64,000 nucleotides of DNA, taken from the NCBI RefSeq assembly GCF_015708085.1, contig NZ_JADNYM010000011.1, positions 62,001 to 126,000 on the forward strand, read 5' to 3'. The position numbers and the translations under genes were made by a program. Every line of letters starts with the position of its first letter. Positions within the stretch are counted from its first letter, which is position 1. Positions 1 through 10,330 of this stretch are shown one piece after another. The notes beneath the pieces were generated by a model. The model had not been told where the DNA came from and ran no database searches. It worked only from the letters and a program-made list of their open reading frames with translations. The DNA is from Arthrobacter terrae. Its GTDB lineage: Bacteria; Actinomycetota; Actinomycetes; Actinomycetales; Micrococcaceae.

Positions 1-537
1 CACGTAATTGCAGCCAAGGCGGTGGCCTTCAAGCTCGCCGCGGGCGCGGAATTTGCGGACCGCCAGCGGCGTACGCTGGCGGGCGCTGCGATTCTGGCCG
101 AGCGTTTACTGGCCGACGACGTCGCGGCCGCCGGAATCTCCGTGGTCACCGGTGGCACGGATGTCCATTTGGTCCTGGTGGATCTGCGGCACTCCGAGCT
201 GGACGGGCAGCAGGGGGAAGACCGTCTGCATCGGATCGGCATCACGGTTAACCGAAACGCCGTCCCCTTCGACCCGCGACCGCCGATGATTTCCTCCGGG
301 CTGCGGATCGGCACCCCTGCACTGGCAACCCGCGGGTTCGGCGCTGCCGACTTCACCGAGGTGGCGGACATAATCGCCGCAGCGCTGCTCCCCGACTTCG
401 GGGCCGACGACGAAGCCGCACTGAGCGCCCGCGTGGGTGCACTGGCTGAGAAGTACCCGCTTTACCCCCACCTTCAGAGTGGCGGCGGCTCGTCCGCCGC
501 CGAATCCACAGCAGATCTGATCGGAGCCGGAGCATGA
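1..537 (+). CDS. glyA: Serine hydroxymethyltransferase, 3' part (sox-operon copy)
   Basis: The reading frame is open from base 1, so this is the C-terminal part (about 178 residues) of a gene that starts before the window. It closely resembles the complete GlyA at 43679-44971: shared blocks include [26 protein letters not shown] (VVTGG here), [17 protein letters not shown] and [21 protein letters not shown] is a PLP enzyme that interconverts serine and glycine using 5,10-methylene-THF. The stop overlaps the soxB start (ATGA at 534-537), so it is translationally coupled to soxB. In this position it should combine sarcosine-derived glycine and methylene-THF into serine. The C-terminus has an extra Ser/Ala/Gly-rich tail of about 20 residues absent from the other copy. 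Confidence 0.95.
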   Translation, partial: HVIAAKAVAFKLAAGAEFADRQRRTLAGAAILAERLLADDVAAAGISVVTGGTDVHLVLVDLRHSELDGQQGEDRLHRIGITVNRNAVPFDPRPPMISSGLRIGTPALATRGFGAADFTEVADIIAAALLPDFGADDEAALSARVGALAEKYPLYPHLQSGGGSSAAESTADLIGAGA

Positions 538-1754
538 CAACCGAACATCTCCCCGAACACCCGGACTTCCTCTGGCGCAACCCGGACCCCAAAAAGTCCT
601 ATGACGCCGTCATCGTCGGCGGCGGCGGCCATGGCCTGGCCACCGCGTACTTTCTGGCCAAAAACCACGGCATGACAAATATCGCCGTGTTGGAAAAGGG
701 CTGGCTGGCCGGCGGGAACATGGCCCGTAACACCACGATCATCCGGTCGAATTATCTTTGGGATGAAAGTGCCGCCATCTATGAGCACTCGCTGAAGTTG
801 TGGGAAATTCTGCCGGAGGAGCTGGAGTACGACTTTCTCTTTAGCCAGCGCGGTGTGATGAACCTGGCCCATACCCTCGGTGATGTCCGCGAAAGCATGC
901 GCCGGGTCGGTGCCAATAAACTCAACGGCGTCGATGCGGAATGGCTGGACCCAAAGCAGGTCAAGGAGCTGTGCCCGATCCTGAACGTCAGCGACAACAT
1001 CCGCTACCCGGTCATGGGGGCCACCTACCAGCCGCGGGCGGGCATCGCCAAGCACGACCACGTGGCCTGGGCCTTTGCGCGCAAATGCGACGAAATGGGT
1101 GTAGACATCATCCAGAACTGCGAAGTCACCGGCTTCCTCAAGGATGGCAATAAGGTTGTCGGTGTTAAGACCAACCGGGGCACGATCAACACCGAAAAGG
1201 TGGGGTTGTGCGCGGCAGGGCACAGCTCGGTACTGGCTGAAATGGCCGGCTTCCGGCTGCCGATCCAATCGCACCCTCTGCAGGCGCTGGTCTCGGAACT
1301 GCACGAGCAGGTACACCCCACGGTGGTCATGTCCAACCATGTCCACGTCTACGTTTCCCAGGCGCATAAAGGGGAACTGGTGATGGGAGCCGGGGTGGAT
1401 TCCTACAACGGGTACGGCCAGCGCGGATCCTTCCACGTGATTGAGGAACAGATGGCTGCCGCCGTCGAACTTTTCCCGATTTTTGCGCGTGCCCACGTAC
1501 TGCGCACCTGGGGCGGCATCGTCGACACCACTCTGGACGCCTCGCCCATAGTCGGGCTTTCCCCGGTGGAGAACATGTACGTGAACTGCGGGTGGGGGAC
1601 CGGCGGATTCAAGGGAACCCCGGCGGCCGGACTGACCTTTGCGCACACCATCGCCACCGGCGCTCCGCATGCTTTGAATAAGCCGTTCTCACTGGAACGT
1701 TTCGAGACCGGCGCCCTGATCGACGAACACGGCGCCGCCGCCGTGGCCCACTAG
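534..1754 (+). CDS. soxB: Sarcosine oxidase beta subunit
   Basis: 406 residues, the usual size for the beta subunit of heterotetrameric sarcosine oxidase. An N-terminal FAD/Rossmann motif ([18 protein letters not shown], residues 26-43) is clear. His174 in the IAKHDH segment corresponds in context to the histidine that carries covalent FMN in characterised enzymes; that assignment is from family knowledge, not alignment. The subunit holds the amine-oxidising site: sarcosine is oxidised, electrons pass to FMN and oxygen, and the methyl group goes to THF. The start is fixed by the ATGA overlap with glyA. It is followed after 21 bases by soxD, with GGAG ahead of that start. Confidence 0.97.
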   Translation: MTTEHLPEHPDFLWRNPDPKKSYDAVIVGGGGHGLATAYFLAKNHGMTNIAVLEKGWLAGGNMARNTTIIRSNYLWDESAAIYEHSLKLWEILPEELEYDFLFSQRGVMNLAHTLGDVRESMRRVGANKLNGVDAEWLDPKQVKELCPILNVSDNIRYPVMGATYQPRAGIAKHDHVAWAFARKCDEMGVDIIQNCEVTGFLKDGNKVVGVKTNRGTINTEKVGLCAAGHSSVLAEMAGFRLPIQSHPLQALVSELHEQVHPTVVMSNHVHVYVSQAHKGELVMGAGVDSYNGYGQRGSFHVIEEQMAAAVELFPIFARAHVLRTWGGIVDTTLDASPIVGLSPVENMYVNCGWGTGGFKGTPAAGLTFAHTIATGAPHALNKPFSLERFETGALIDEHGAAAVAH

Positions 1755-1775
1755 AGGAAGTAAGGAGCCAGAAGA

Positions 1776-2096
1776 ATGTTGCTGTTTTCATGCCCCAACT
1801 GCGGGCCGCGTGACGAGACCGAGTTCCATTATGGCGGCCAGGCGCACGTGCCCTATCCGAAAGATGCGGATGCGCTGACCGATAAGGAATGGTCTGAGTT
1901 CTTGTTCTACCGTGACAACACCCGCGGCGACTTTGCCGAGCGCTGGGTCCACAGCACCGGCTGCCGGCAATGGTTCAACATGCTGCGGGATACCGTCAGC
2001 TACGACATAAAGGCCGTCTACCCGATGGGTGACAGCCGCCCCGATCAGCCGCCGGCCGACGCCGCGCAGACCCAGCAGAAAGGACAGCAGTCATGA
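1776..2096 (+). CDS. soxD: Sarcosine oxidase delta subunit (zinc-binding)
   Basis: 106 residues, the small zinc-binding subunit. Cys6, Cys9, His59 and Cys63 are all present (SCPNC near the start; VHSTGC at 58-63), matching the known zinc ligand pattern of this subunit. It has no catalytic role known to me and helps hold the complex together. A GTAAGGAG ribosome site precedes the ATG. Its stop overlaps the soxA start (ATGA at 2093-2096). Confidence 0.96.
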   Translation: MLLFSCPNCGPRDETEFHYGGQAHVPYPKDADALTDKEWSEFLFYRDNTRGDFAERWVHSTGCRQWFNMLRDTVSYDIKAVYPMGDSRPDQPPADAAQTQQKGQQS

Positions 2097-5068
2097 CTAC
2101 CCAGACCCCCAGCCAGCCTTTCCGGATCGGCCACGGCGGCCGTATTGACCGCAGCATCACCTGGCGCTTCAGCGTTGACGGTACCGAATTCACCGGTCAT
2201 CCAGGGGACACGCTGGCATCGGCGCTACTGGCCAACGGGCAGCTTTCGGCCGGCAACTCCCTCTATGCGGACCGGCCCCGCGGCATCATGTCCGCTGGCG
2301 TGGAGGAGGCCAATGCACTGGTCAAGATCGCCGGCCGCTTCAAGGGCCACGCGGATGAATCCATGCTTCCGGCCACGGTGGTGTCCCTGGTGGACGGCCT
2401 GCAGGCTCAATACCTGCAGGGCCGCGGCCAGCTGGATCCAGCCGGGGACGAGGCTGTCTACGACAAGAAATACGTGCACACCGACGTGCTCGTTGTCGGT
2501 GCCGGCCCCGCGGGCCTGGCTGCGGCACGGGAGGCCGTCCGCACGGGGGCGCGGGTGATCCTGCTCGATGATCAGGGGGAGCCGGGCGGCAGCCTGCTGT
2601 CCGGGCGCGACGAGACGGTGCAGGGTGCGCCGGCTATGAGCTGGGTCCAGGATGTGGAAACCGAGCTGATTTCCGCCCCGGAGTGCACCGTGCTCAACCG
2701 CACGACAGCCTTTGGATCCTATGACAGTAATTACGTTCTGGCGGTGCAGAACCGCACCGACCATCTGAGCACACCGGCAGCCGACGGCGTGTCCCGGCAG
2801 CGCATCTGGCACATCCGTGCCCGTCAGGTGATCCTGGCGACAGGCGCGCATGAGCGTCCGCTCGTGTTCGAAAACAATGACCGCCCGGGCATCATGCTCG
2901 CCTCCGCCGTCCGCAGCTATCTGAACCGCTATGCCGTTGCCGCAGGTTCACGGGTGGTGGTTTCCACTACCAACGATTCCGCCTATGATCTGGTGGCTGA
3001 CCTGCACGCAGCCGGGATTGCCGTGGCAGCGGTCGTGGATGCCCGGCCGGAACCTTCCGCACGCGCCCTTGACGCCGCTGCCAGCGCGCAGGTGCGCATC
3101 ATCAATGCCGCTGCTGTGGTTAATACGGAGGGCGACGGCGGCGGACGGCTCAGCGGTGTCACTGTCAGTGCGATCGAGGAGGACGGCACGCCGTTCGGGG
3201 ACACCGAGCACTTTGACGCCGATGTGCTGGCGGTGTCCGGCGGCTGGTCGCCGGTGGTGCATCTGCACAGCCAGCGGCAGGGCAAGCTGCGCTGGGACGA
3301 TGAGCTGGTTGGTTTCGTACCCTCCTCCGTGGTGGCGAACCAACAGGTAATCGGCGCCGGACGAGGCAGCTACCTTCTGGCGGATTGTGTCGCGGAAGGA
3401 CTGTCCGCAGGCGCGGTTGCCGCCGTCGCCGTCGGGTTTGCCACCCGTGCCGCCGTCGATGCCGCAACGGCGGCATCCGCCCGGCCACCGCAACCGGCCG
3501 TTGCGCAGGGCACCACCCGCGCGCTCTGGCTGGTCGGCGGACTGCAGGGGACGCCGTCGGACTGGCACCAGCATTTTGTCGACCTGCAGCGGGACCAGAC
3601 CGTGGCCGACGTGCTGCGCTCAACCGGAGCGGGCATGCGCTCGGTCGAACATATAAAGCGCTACACCTCCATCAGCACCGCAAACGATCAGGGTAAAACT
3701 TCCGGCGTCAACGCCATCGGCGTCATCGCCGCAGCCCTCGGGTTGGGCAGCTGCGCCGGTGCTGGTATTGGGGAGATCGGGACTACCACGTACCGGGCGC
3801 CGTTTACGCCGGTCGCGTTTGCCGCGCTCGCCGGACGGCAGCGCGGGGAACTGTTTGACCCCGCACGCGTCACATCGGTTCAGCCCTGGCACGTGGCACA
3901 CGGGGCTGAATTTGAGGACGTCGGCCAGTGGAAACGTCCCTGGTACTACCCGCAGGCCGGGGAGGACATGGACGCCGCGGTACTGCGCGAATGCGCGGCC
4001 ACGCGCAATTCCGTGGGCTATATGGACGCCACCACGCTGGGCAAGATTGAGATCCGCGGCAAGGACGCCGGGGAGTTCCTGAACCGCATTTACACCAACG
4101 CCTTTAAAAAGCTCAAGCCGGGCCTGGCCCGCTACGGAGTGATGTGCATGGCGGATGGCATGATCCTGGACGATGGCGTGACCCTTCGCCTCGACGAGGA
4201 CCGCTACTTCATGACCACCACTACCGGCGGTGCGGCACGGATCCTGGACTGGCTGGAGGAGTGGCTGCAAACCGAATGGCCCGAGCTTGACGTGTACTGC
4301 ACCTCGGTGACGGAGCAGTGGACGACCATCGCCGTCGTCGGGCCTAAATCCCGGGCCGTGCTGGCCAAGCTGGCTCCGGAGCTGGAGCTGGGCACCGCCG
4401 AAAACTCCGAGGCGTTCCCATTCATGGCGTTCCGTGAAACCACGCTCTCCACCGGCGTAGCGGCACGGGTCTGCCGGATTTCGTTCTCCGGGGAACTGGC
4501 GTATGAGATTAATGTTCCGGCCTGGTACGGACTGAATACTTGGGAGGCTGTGACGGCGGCCGGCGCGGAATTCAACATCACTCCTTATGGGACGGAGACG
4601 ATGCACGTTCTGCGTGCGGAAAAGGGTTTCCCGATTGTTGGGCAGGACACCGACGGCACGGTCAGCCCGCAGGATGCCGGCATGGACTGGGTGGTGTCCA
4701 AGGTCAAGGACTTCATTGGCAAGCGCTCGTACTCCCGCGCGGAATCGAATCGGGCGGACCGCAAACACCTGGTCAGTGTACTGCCCGTGGATGGGTCGAT
4801 CCGGCTTCCGGAAGGGACACAACTGGTGGAGAAGGGGGTGCCGATGACACCGGCTTATGGGCCGGTTCCGATGCAGGGCTTCGTTACCTCCAGTTACCAC
4901 AGTGCGGCGCTGGGCAGGTCGTTTGGTCTGGCGCTGATCAAGAACGGGCGCAATCGGATCGGCGAGGAAATGGTGGCCTCGGTGGGAGACACTTTGGTGG
5001 ACGTTGTGGTTGCGGAAACAGTACTTTTTGATCCAGAAGGGAAGCGTAAAGATGGCACAGACAGCTGA
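2093..5068 (+). CDS. soxA: Sarcosine oxidase alpha subunit
   Basis: 991 residues. N-terminal ferredoxin-like region (about 10-100, with [21 protein letters not shown]), then a dinucleotide-binding domain ([16 protein letters not shown] near 135-150, second Rossmann motif near 270-300), then a C-terminal aminomethyltransferase-like folate-binding half (about 610-990, with [21 protein letters not shown]). This is the standard order of the alpha subunit, which binds NAD and takes the methyl group to 5,10-methylene-THF. It is translationally coupled to soxD and overlaps soxG by 17 bases. A 524-residue antisense frame over its 3' half is a high-GC shadow. Confidence 0.97.
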   Translation: MTTQTPSQPFRIGHGGRIDRSITWRFSVDGTEFTGHPGDTLASALLANGQLSAGNSLYADRPRGIMSAGVEEANALVKIAGRFKGHADESMLPATVVSLVDGLQAQYLQGRGQLDPAGDEAVYDKKYVHTDVLVVGAGPAGLAAAREAVRTGARVILLDDQGEPGGSLLSGRDETVQGAPAMSWVQDVETELISAPECTVLNRTTAFGSYDSNYVLAVQNRTDHLSTPAADGVSRQRIWHIRARQVILATGAHERPLVFENNDRPGIMLASAVRSYLNRYAVAAGSRVVVSTTNDSAYDLVADLHAAGIAVAAVVDARPEPSARALDAAASAQVRIINAAAVVNTEGDGGGRLSGVTVSAIEEDGTPFGDTEHFDADVLAVSGGWSPVVHLHSQRQGKLRWDDELVGFVPSSVVANQQVIGAGRGSYLLADCVAEGLSAGAVAAVAVGFATRAAVDAATAASARPPQPAVAQGTTRALWLVGGLQGTPSDWHQHFVDLQRDQTVADVLRSTGAGMRSVEHIKRYTSISTANDQGKTSGVNAIGVIAAALGLGSCAGAGIGEIGTTTYRAPFTPVAFAALAGRQRGELFDPARVTSVQPWHVAHGAEFEDVGQWKRPWYYPQAGEDMDAAVLRECAATRNSVGYMDATTLGKIEIRGKDAGEFLNRIYTNAFKKLKPGLARYGVMCMADGMILDDGVTLRLDEDRYFMTTTTGGAARILDWLEEWLQTEWPELDVYCTSVTEQWTTIAVVGPKSRAVLAKLAPELELGTAENSEAFPFMAFRETTLSTGVAARVCRISFSGELAYEINVPAWYGLNTWEAVTAAGAEFNITPYGTETMHVLRAEKGFPIVGQDTDGTVSPQDAGMDWVVSKVKDFIGKRSYSRAESNRADRKHLVSVLPVDGSIRLPEGTQLVEKGVPMTPAYGPVPMQGFVTSSYHSAALGRSFGLALIKNGRNRIGEEMVASVGDTLVDVVVAETVLFDPEGKRKDGTDS

Positions 5069-5798
5069 GCGGGAGAACGCCGTGATTCGGGGGCTGCGCC
5101 GCAGTCCCGCGGTGCATTTGGCCGAGGACTTTACCCGAGGATCGGTCAGCGGTGTGCAGGGTGTGACCTTGCGTGAAGTGCCGTTTCTGACCATGATCGG
5201 TGTCCGGGCCGCGCACGGCTCTGCGGTGTGGGACCGGCTTGGCGCGGTCGTCGGGGGCCTGCCCGAGCGTTATGGCCAGGTCACCGGATACACTGCCGCA
5301 GGCGGGGCCGGGGACAGTGCCGGGGGTGCGCCCGGGACAGCGCAAGGGGTGAGCGTGTTGTGGTTGGGCCCGGAGGAGTTCCTGGTCATTGCCCCCGATG
5401 CGCCGGACGCACTCGACGGCGGAACGTTCGATGGCGGCGCGGCCGATGGCGGCGCGGCCGATGGCGGTGCGGGCGGTGTTTCGCTGCTGAGCGGGCTGCT
5501 GGCTGCGCTGGCCGGAGACCCCGGTCAGGTGGTTGATCTCTCCTCCAACAGAACGACCTTTGAACTCGCCGGTCCCAGCGCCCGCGCGGTGCTCGAAAAG
5601 AGTTGTGCGCTGGACCTGCACCCGCGTGAGTTCACGGTGGGGACCGCCGTCAATACGCAGATTGGCCTGATCCCGGCCGTCCTATGGAGGGTGGACGATG
5701 ACGCTTTCCGGATCTTCCCGAGGGCTTCCTTTGCCGATTTCCTGGGACGTTGGCTGCTGGACGGCATGCGCGAGTTTGCCGCCGTCGAGGTGCACTGA
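5052..5798 (+). CDS. soxG: Sarcosine oxidase gamma subunit
   Basis: 248 residues from ATG 5052. The frame is open back to 5004, but the gamma family begins near the [19 protein letters not shown] segment, and GAAGGG lies just upstream. The C-terminal part ([18 protein letters not shown] through the [21 protein letters not shown] region, written here as landmarks) is typical SoxG, which resembles the GcvT fold and contacts alpha. Residues about 124-143 form a Gly/Asp/Ala-rich insert coded by a 15-bp tandem repeat. The stop and the sdaA start overlap (TGATG). Confidence 0.93.
   Translation: MAQTAERENAVIRGLRRSPAVHLAEDFTRGSVSGVQGVTLREVPFLTMIGVRAAHGSAVWDRLGAVVGGLPERYGQVTGYTAAGGAGDSAGGAPGTAQGVSVLWLGPEEFLVIAPDAPDALDGGTFDGGAADGGAADGGAGGVSLLSGLLAALAGDPGQVVDLSSNRTTFELAGPSARAVLEKSCALDLHPREFTVGTAVNTQIGLIPAVLWRVDDDAFRIFPRASFADFLGRWLLDGMREFAAVEVH
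5430..5474 (+). repeat. 15-bp tandem repeat inside soxG
   Basis: Three head-to-tail units beginning GATGGCGGCGCGGCC at 5430, 5445 and 5460; the third differs at two bases. They encode repeats of DGGAA and lengthen a Gly-rich loop. The unit keeps frame, so copy number can change without breaking the gene. Confidence 0.9.
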
Positions 5799-7171
5799 TG
5801 GCGCTGAGCGTGCTGGATCTGTTTTCTATTGGCATCGGGCCTTCCTCATCCCACACGGTCGGCCCGATGCGGGCGGCCAAGCGGTTTGCGGACGGGCTGG
5901 CTGCTGGTACTGAGCTGGGGCGGACGGTGCGTGTCCAGGCGGAGCTATTCGGTTCCCTGGGCGCCACCGGACGCGGCCACGGTTCGGACAAGGCTGTGGT
6001 GCTGGGGCTGCTGGGGCAGGACCCCGAAACCGTTGACACCGCGACGGCCGATGACCAGGTAGCCGCTGCGGCATTGGACGCACGGCTCCTGGTGGCCGGC
6101 ACCCATGCGGTGGACTTCGATTTTGACACCGATGTGCTGCTGCACCGGCGCAAATCGCTGCCGGCCCATCCCAACGGGATGACCTTCCGGGCCATGGATC
6201 ATGCCGGCGAGGTGCTGCGCGAGCGGACGTATTACTCTGTGGGCGGCGGGTTCGTGGTGGATGAGGAAGCGGCAGGCGCAGACCGCATCGTTACTGACAG
6301 CACAGTGTTGCCTTATCCCTTCACCACAGGAGCCCAACTGCTGGCACTGTGCGCCGGGAACAATATGTCCATCAGCGACGTGATGCTGGCGAACGAACTT
6401 ACTTGGCGTACCGAGGCCGAACTACGCACGGAGCTGCTGAACATCTGGGCGGTCATGCGTGAATGTGTGGACAACGGCTGCGCCAGTGAAGGAATTCTCC
6501 CCGGCGGGTTAAAGGTGACCCGCCGGGCCCCGGGGCTGTTCCGCACGCTGCAGGCGCCGGAGAATGCCGAGGATCCGCTGCGGGCGATGGAATGGGTTAA
6601 CCTTTTTGCGCTGGCGGTCAACGAGGAAAACGCTGCGGGGGGCCGGATTGTCACTGCACCTACGAACGGTGCTGCGGGCATCATCCCGGCAGTCCTGCAC
6701 TATTACATGAAGTTTGTCCCCGGGGCCGGTGAGGACGGCGTGGTGCGGTTCCTGCTGACGGCAGCCGCCGTCGGCATCCTGTTCAAGATCAACGCTTCCA
6801 TTTCCGGTGCCGAGGTGGGCTGCCAAGGCGAGGTGGGTTCGGCCTGCTCGATGGCGGCCGGCGCTTTATGCGAACTGCTTGGCGGGACTCCCGTTCAGGC
6901 GGAGAATGCCGCCGAAATCGGCATCGAACATAATCTTGGCTTGACCTGTGATCCGGTCGGCGGTCTGGTGCAGATCCCGTGCATCGAGCGCAATGCCATT
7001 GCCAGCGTCAAGGCCATCAACGCTGCCAGACTGGCGCTGCACGGTGACGGCAGCCAGAAGGTTTCGCTGGACAAAGCGATTAAGACCATGCGGGACACCG
7101 GGGCTGACATGATGACCAAGTACAAGGAAACCTCCCGTGGCGGCCTCGCCGTGAACGTGATCGAGTGTTAG
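5798..7171 (+). CDS. sdaA: L-serine ammonia-lyase, iron-sulfur type
   Basis: 457 residues from ATG 5798, which overlaps the soxG stop by one base; the frame is open further upstream but the family starts at [20 protein letters not shown]. Single-chain type with beta domain first ([12 protein letters not shown]) and catalytic alpha domain after about residue 180. Likely [4Fe-4S] ligands are in [14 protein letters not shown] and in LTCDPVGG...IPCIERN. It deaminates serine to pyruvate and ammonia. Within this operon it is the exit step: sarcosine, glycine, serine, pyruvate. No sequence oddity is seen. Confidence 0.96.
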   Translation: MALSVLDLFSIGIGPSSSHTVGPMRAAKRFADGLAAGTELGRTVRVQAELFGSLGATGRGHGSDKAVVLGLLGQDPETVDTATADDQVAAAALDARLLVAGTHAVDFDFDTDVLLHRRKSLPAHPNGMTFRAMDHAGEVLRERTYYSVGGGFVVDEEAAGADRIVTDSTVLPYPFTTGAQLLALCAGNNMSISDVMLANELTWRTEAELRTELLNIWAVMRECVDNGCASEGILPGGLKVTRRAPGLFRTLQAPENAEDPLRAMEWVNLFALAVNEENAAGGRIVTAPTNGAAGIIPAVLHYYMKFVPGAGEDGVVRFLLTAAAVGILFKINASISGAEVGCQGEVGSACSMAAGALCELLGGTPVQAENAAEIGIEHNLGLTCDPVGGLVQIPCIERNAIASVKAINAARLALHGDGSQKVSLDKAIKTMRDTGADMMTKYKETSRGGLAVNVIEC

Positions 7172-7174
7172 GCG

Positions 7175-8083
7175 ATGGATATGAAGGAAACTGACCACCA
7201 CAAGGCTTCCCCGAACAGTATGGAAGCCGGCAGGGTGGAACACGTCCTCACTCTGGATTGCGCAGAGGCGCCCGGTATTGTCCACGCCGTTTCAGGTTTC
7301 CTGCTCGAGCAAGGCTGCGACATCCTCGATAACCATCAGTTCGGCGAGCGCACCCAAGGGCACTTCTTTATGCGTGTGCACTTCAGCTCCGTCGGGGATG
7401 CCGGCACCGTAGCGTTGTTGCGCGAGGCCTTTGCGCCAGTGGCCCGTCAGTGGGCTATGGACTGGCAACTGCGCGAGCACGGGGCTAAACGCAAAGTGCT
7501 GATCATGGTGTCCAAATTCGGGCACTGCCTCAATGATCTGCTGTTCCGGGCGCGCAGCGGAGAACTGCCGGTGGACATTGTCGCGGTGGTTTCCAACCAT
7601 ACCGACCATCAGGGACTGGTGGAGTGGCACGGCATCCCGTTCCACCATGTCCCCGTGACGGCTGCGACCAAGCCGGCGGCGGAAGCCCGGCTGCTGGAGC
7701 TGATCGATGCGCATGAGGCGGAACTGGTGGTGCTGGCCCGCTACATGCAGGTGCTCAGCGATTCATTGACCCGACAGCTCGATGGCCGCGCTATCAACAT
7801 CCATCATTCCTTCCTGCCCAGCTTCAAGGGGGCCAAGCCGTATCACCAGGCGTATGCCCGCGGTGTGAAGACCGTGGGCGCGACGGCACACTATGTGAAC
7901 AGCGAGCTGGATGAGGGACCGATCATCGCCCAGCAGGTCGTCGAGGTGGATCATACCTACGGGCCCGCCGATCTGGTCGCCGCCGGCCGTGACACCGAAT
8001 GCAAGGCGCTGAGTAATGCCGTCAAGTGGCATTGCGAGGGACGCGTCATCCTGCAGGGCAACCGGACTGTGGTGCTGCGGTAA
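7175..8083 (+). CDS. purU: Formyltetrahydrofolate deformylase (sox-operon copy)
   Basis: 302 residues: N-terminal ACT domain (about 18-100, with APGIVHAVSGFLLEQGCDI) and C-terminal formyltransferase-fold hydrolase domain (about 103-302). The catalytic segment INIHHSFLPSFKGAKPYHQA and the later DEGPIIAQ carry the Asn/His/Asp residues expected for PurU. It hydrolyses 10-formyl-THF to formate and THF, so it returns free THF to the sarcosine oxidase. It begins three bases after sdaA and is the last gene of the operon. A paralogue lies at 42512-43384. ATG 7175 or ATG 7181 could be the start. Confidence 0.96.
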   Translation: MDMKETDHHKASPNSMEAGRVEHVLTLDCAEAPGIVHAVSGFLLEQGCDILDNHQFGERTQGHFFMRVHFSSVGDAGTVALLREAFAPVARQWAMDWQLREHGAKRKVLIMVSKFGHCLNDLLFRARSGELPVDIVAVVSNHTDHQGLVEWHGIPFHHVPVTAATKPAAEARLLELIDAHEAELVVLARYMQVLSDSLTRQLDGRAINIHHSFLPSFKGAKPYHQAYARGVKTVGATAHYVNSELDEGPIIAQQVVEVDHTYGPADLVAAGRDTECKALSNAVKWHCEGRVILQGNRTVVLR

Positions 8084-8127
8084 ACCGCGCCATCGAAGCG
8101 ATCCTGCCGGGTAACCGATTGAGGTGC

Positions 8128-9219
8128 CTAGCCCAATACGCTGCCGAAGAGCAGACCGAGCAGGTAGGTCGCCGCTGCGGCGCCCAAGCCGATGGCCAGC
8201 TGCCGCAGACCTCGGCTGAGCGGGGATGTCCCGGAGAGCAGACCAACGACGCCGCCGGTGCCCATCAGCACCAACCCCACCAGTACGCACGCCAACGCAA
8301 GCGCAGGAATGCCTGTCATGCCGAACAGGAACGGCAGGATCGGCACGATGGCTCCCGAGGCGAAGAAACAAAAGCTCGAGATGGCCGCGCTCCAGGCCGT
8401 GCCGAGAGTTTCGTGCTCGTCTGTTTCTGCGACAGACTCGGGCTGCAGGGACAGGCTGGGATCGCAATCGCAGCCGGCCAGTCCCATTCGTTCCGCTACG
8501 CGGTGTTCCGCCGCCTCCCGCGACATGCCGCGTGCCAGGTAGACCAGGAGCAGCTCGTTGTGCTCGAGGTCCAAGGATGCTGCCGCGGAAAGCGTAATTT
8601 GGGTGGGACGGGATGCGCTGAGCAGTTCACGCTGGGACTGCACGGAGATGAATTCCCCAGCGCCCATGGACAGCGCCCCCGCGAGCAGCCCGGCCAACCC
8701 GCTGAACAGAACCACATGACTTCCGACCCCTGATGCCGCCATCCCCATCACCAGGGAGAGGTTGCTGACCAGACCGTCGTTGGCGCCGAAGACGGCGGCT
8801 CGGAACGAGCCGGAAAGTCGATTGCGGCCGCGGGTCGCCAAACCTCGAACTACTTCTTCATGGATCTGCTCGTCGGCGGCCATATTAGCGGTGGCGTCAG
8901 CATCCGAGGCGTAGGGGGAGCGTGATTCCGCGCGCTGGGCCAAGGCCAACACAAAAACTGAGCCGAAGCGGCGGGCCAGCAGCCCAACAAGCCGGTTCCG
9001 CCTGGACGGTCGGCGCAGGGTGCCTGAGTGCTCGCCGAGAAGCCCAAGCCAGTGCTTTTCGTGACGGCCTTCTGCCTGCGCCAAGGCCAGCAGGATCTCG
9101 CGCTCCTCGCCCGTCCGGCGGCGGGCCAGATCGCGGTACACGGTGGCTTCGGCGCGTTCGTCCGCCAAATACTGGCGCCAGCGTTTGACGTCCTGGGGTG
9201 TAGGGGTGCGTTCCGGCAC
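8128..9219 (-). CDS. Ferritin-like / VIT1-CCC1 membrane protein
   Basis: 363 residues. Residues about 8-140 look like a ferritin-like four-helix domain (EXXXxxxYrdLA and EGRHEKHW motifs, typical of rubrerythrin-like folds). Residues about 150-363 are a VIT1/CCC1 domain with about five membrane segments and the GANDGLVSNLSLVMG signature. Proteins of this build move iron or manganese across the inner membrane. The GTG start at 9219 has AAGGAG eight bases upstream on the minus strand. The gene is convergent with purU and stands alone. The metal substrate is not known from sequence. Confidence 0.9.
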   Translation of the reverse strand: MPERTPTPQDVKRWRQYLADERAEATVYRDLARRRTGEEREILLALAQAEGRHEKHWLGLLGEHSGTLRRPSRRNRLVGLLARRFGSVFVLALAQRAESRSPYASDADATANMAADEQIHEEVVRGLATRGRNRLSGSFRAAVFGANDGLVSNLSLVMGMAASGVGSHVVLFSGLAGLLAGALSMGAGEFISVQSQRELLSASRPTQITLSAAASLDLEHNELLLVYLARGMSREAAEHRVAERMGLAGCDCDPSLSLQPESVAETDEHETLGTAWSAAISSFCFFASGAIVPILPFLFGMTGIPALALACVLVGLVLMGTGGVVGLLSGTSPLSRGLRQLAIGLGAAAATYLLGLLFGSVLG

Positions 9220-9429
9220 GGTGAATCTCTCCTTGGGTCACCCAACTTTAGCGAAACCCGCGGCGGATTTCCGGCCGGTTACCCTGCCCCGAAAGTTTAG
9301 GTGGACCGCAACACCGAACTGTCGGAGTCTCGGCAGCGCCTCATCAGTCCCTTAGGCTCACCTGATCTCTCCAACGACGGGACCTTAATGAACACGTGCT
9401 TGAAAAAGGTTTCCAGTGCGCAACATCTG

Positions 9430-9458
9430 TTGCTGTGCACGCTAAACTCTGGTATTCG
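9430..9458 (+). promoter_or_regulatory. Possible promoter of the XRE-cupin gene
   Basis: TTGCTG (9430-9435), 17-base spacer, TATTCG (9453-9458). A short dyad TACAG/CTGTA follows at 9460-9474 and could be an operator. Both are weak and unproven. The rest of 9220-9492 shows nothing else recognisable. Confidence 0.35.
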
Positions 9459-9492
9459 TTACAGTCAACCCTGTAGTTGCTGAAGGTTGGAT

Positions 9493-10071
9493 ATGAAAGC
9501 TCTCCCGGTAGAACCCAGCGCCGCCCCTTTAGCCATTGGGTCCAGGCTCCGGGCTGCGCGGCAGGGCCAGCGGCTGACGATCGACCACGTGGCCCAGGCG
9601 ACGGGGCTGACCAAGGGTTTCCTCAGCAGAGTGGAGCGTGATTTGACGTCGCCCAGCGTCTCGTCACTGCTGACCCTGTGCCAGGTCTTGTCCGTCTCGA
9701 TCGGGGACCTTTTTGCCGTTCCTCAGACGCATCTGGTCCGGCGTGAGGAGGGTCCGCGGATTTCGCTCGGCGGCGAAGGGATCGTGGAGCGGCTGCTGAC
9801 TGCCCGCTCCGAACGAAGGGTGCAGATCCTGCATGCGGAAATTGAGCCGCACGGCAGCGGTGAGTCCGAGCTGTATGCGGTCGACTGCGACGTTGACGTG
9901 CTGCACATTATCCGTGGCAGTCTGACACTGATCATGACCAGCACCAGCTATGACCTCGAGGAGGGGGATACCTTGTCTTTTTCCGGCCGCGAACCGCACA
10001 GCTGGGTCAATCACACTGATCTGCCGGTCACCGCGCTCTTCGTTCTCGCCCCCGCCGCCTCCGGCAACTAA
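9493..10071 (+). CDS. XRE-family regulator with cupin domain
   Basis: 192 residues from ATG 9493; GAAGG at 9482-9486 has proper spacing to this ATG, not to TTG 9487. N-terminal HTH (about 14-68, with GLTKGFLSRVERD and SVSSLLTLCQVL) and C-terminal cupin (about 105-185, with EIEPHGSGESELY and LEEGDTLSFSGREPHSW). This architecture is common in regulators of amine and amino-acid catabolic genes; the cupin is thought to bind the ligand. It lies upstream of, and in the same direction as, the ureohydrolase and ThDP-enzyme genes, separated by a palindromic repeat, and probably controls them. Confidence 0.9.
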   Translation: MKALPVEPSAAPLAIGSRLRAARQGQRLTIDHVAQATGLTKGFLSRVERDLTSPSVSSLLTLCQVLSVSIGDLFAVPQTHLVRREEGPRISLGGEGIVERLLTARSERRVQILHAEIEPHGSGESELYAVDCDVDVLHIIRGSLTLIMTSTSYDLEEGDTLSFSGREPHSWVNHTDLPVTALFVLAPAASGN

Positions 10072-10117
10072 CAACGCCACGCAGGCTGCGTGCGCACTCT
10101 GCCCGCCGCCGTCGTCT

Positions 10118-10187
10118 CTCCCAACTGAGTAGCAGCACCTGCACGCAAAACGCGGAATGCGTGCCGTAAGTGCTACCTAGTTGGGAG
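10118..10187. repeat. 70-bp palindromic element, copy 1
   Basis: Left arm starts CTCCCAACTGAGTAGCAG (10118) and ends GCACGCA (10147); right arm runs 10158-10187 with TGCGTGCCGTAAGTGCTACC near its start. Arms pair at 23 of 30 positions around a 10-base loop. The right arm is almost identical to that of the element at 41834-41903. It sits between the regulator and the ureohydrolase. No T-run follows, so it is not a simple terminator. A dispersed REP-like element is the best description. Confidence 0.85.
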
Positions 10188-10330
10188 GGGGCGGGACCGT
10201 ATTGCCTCAGAAGTAACGTTTGGTGCTTATAAGGCAACAGTGGATGTAGCATGGTGCACGGCAGGCGGATATCGCTGCCGACTATTTCCGGCACATGAGA
10301 GTGTCCCTGAGTTTCGAAGATGAGGCGTCC

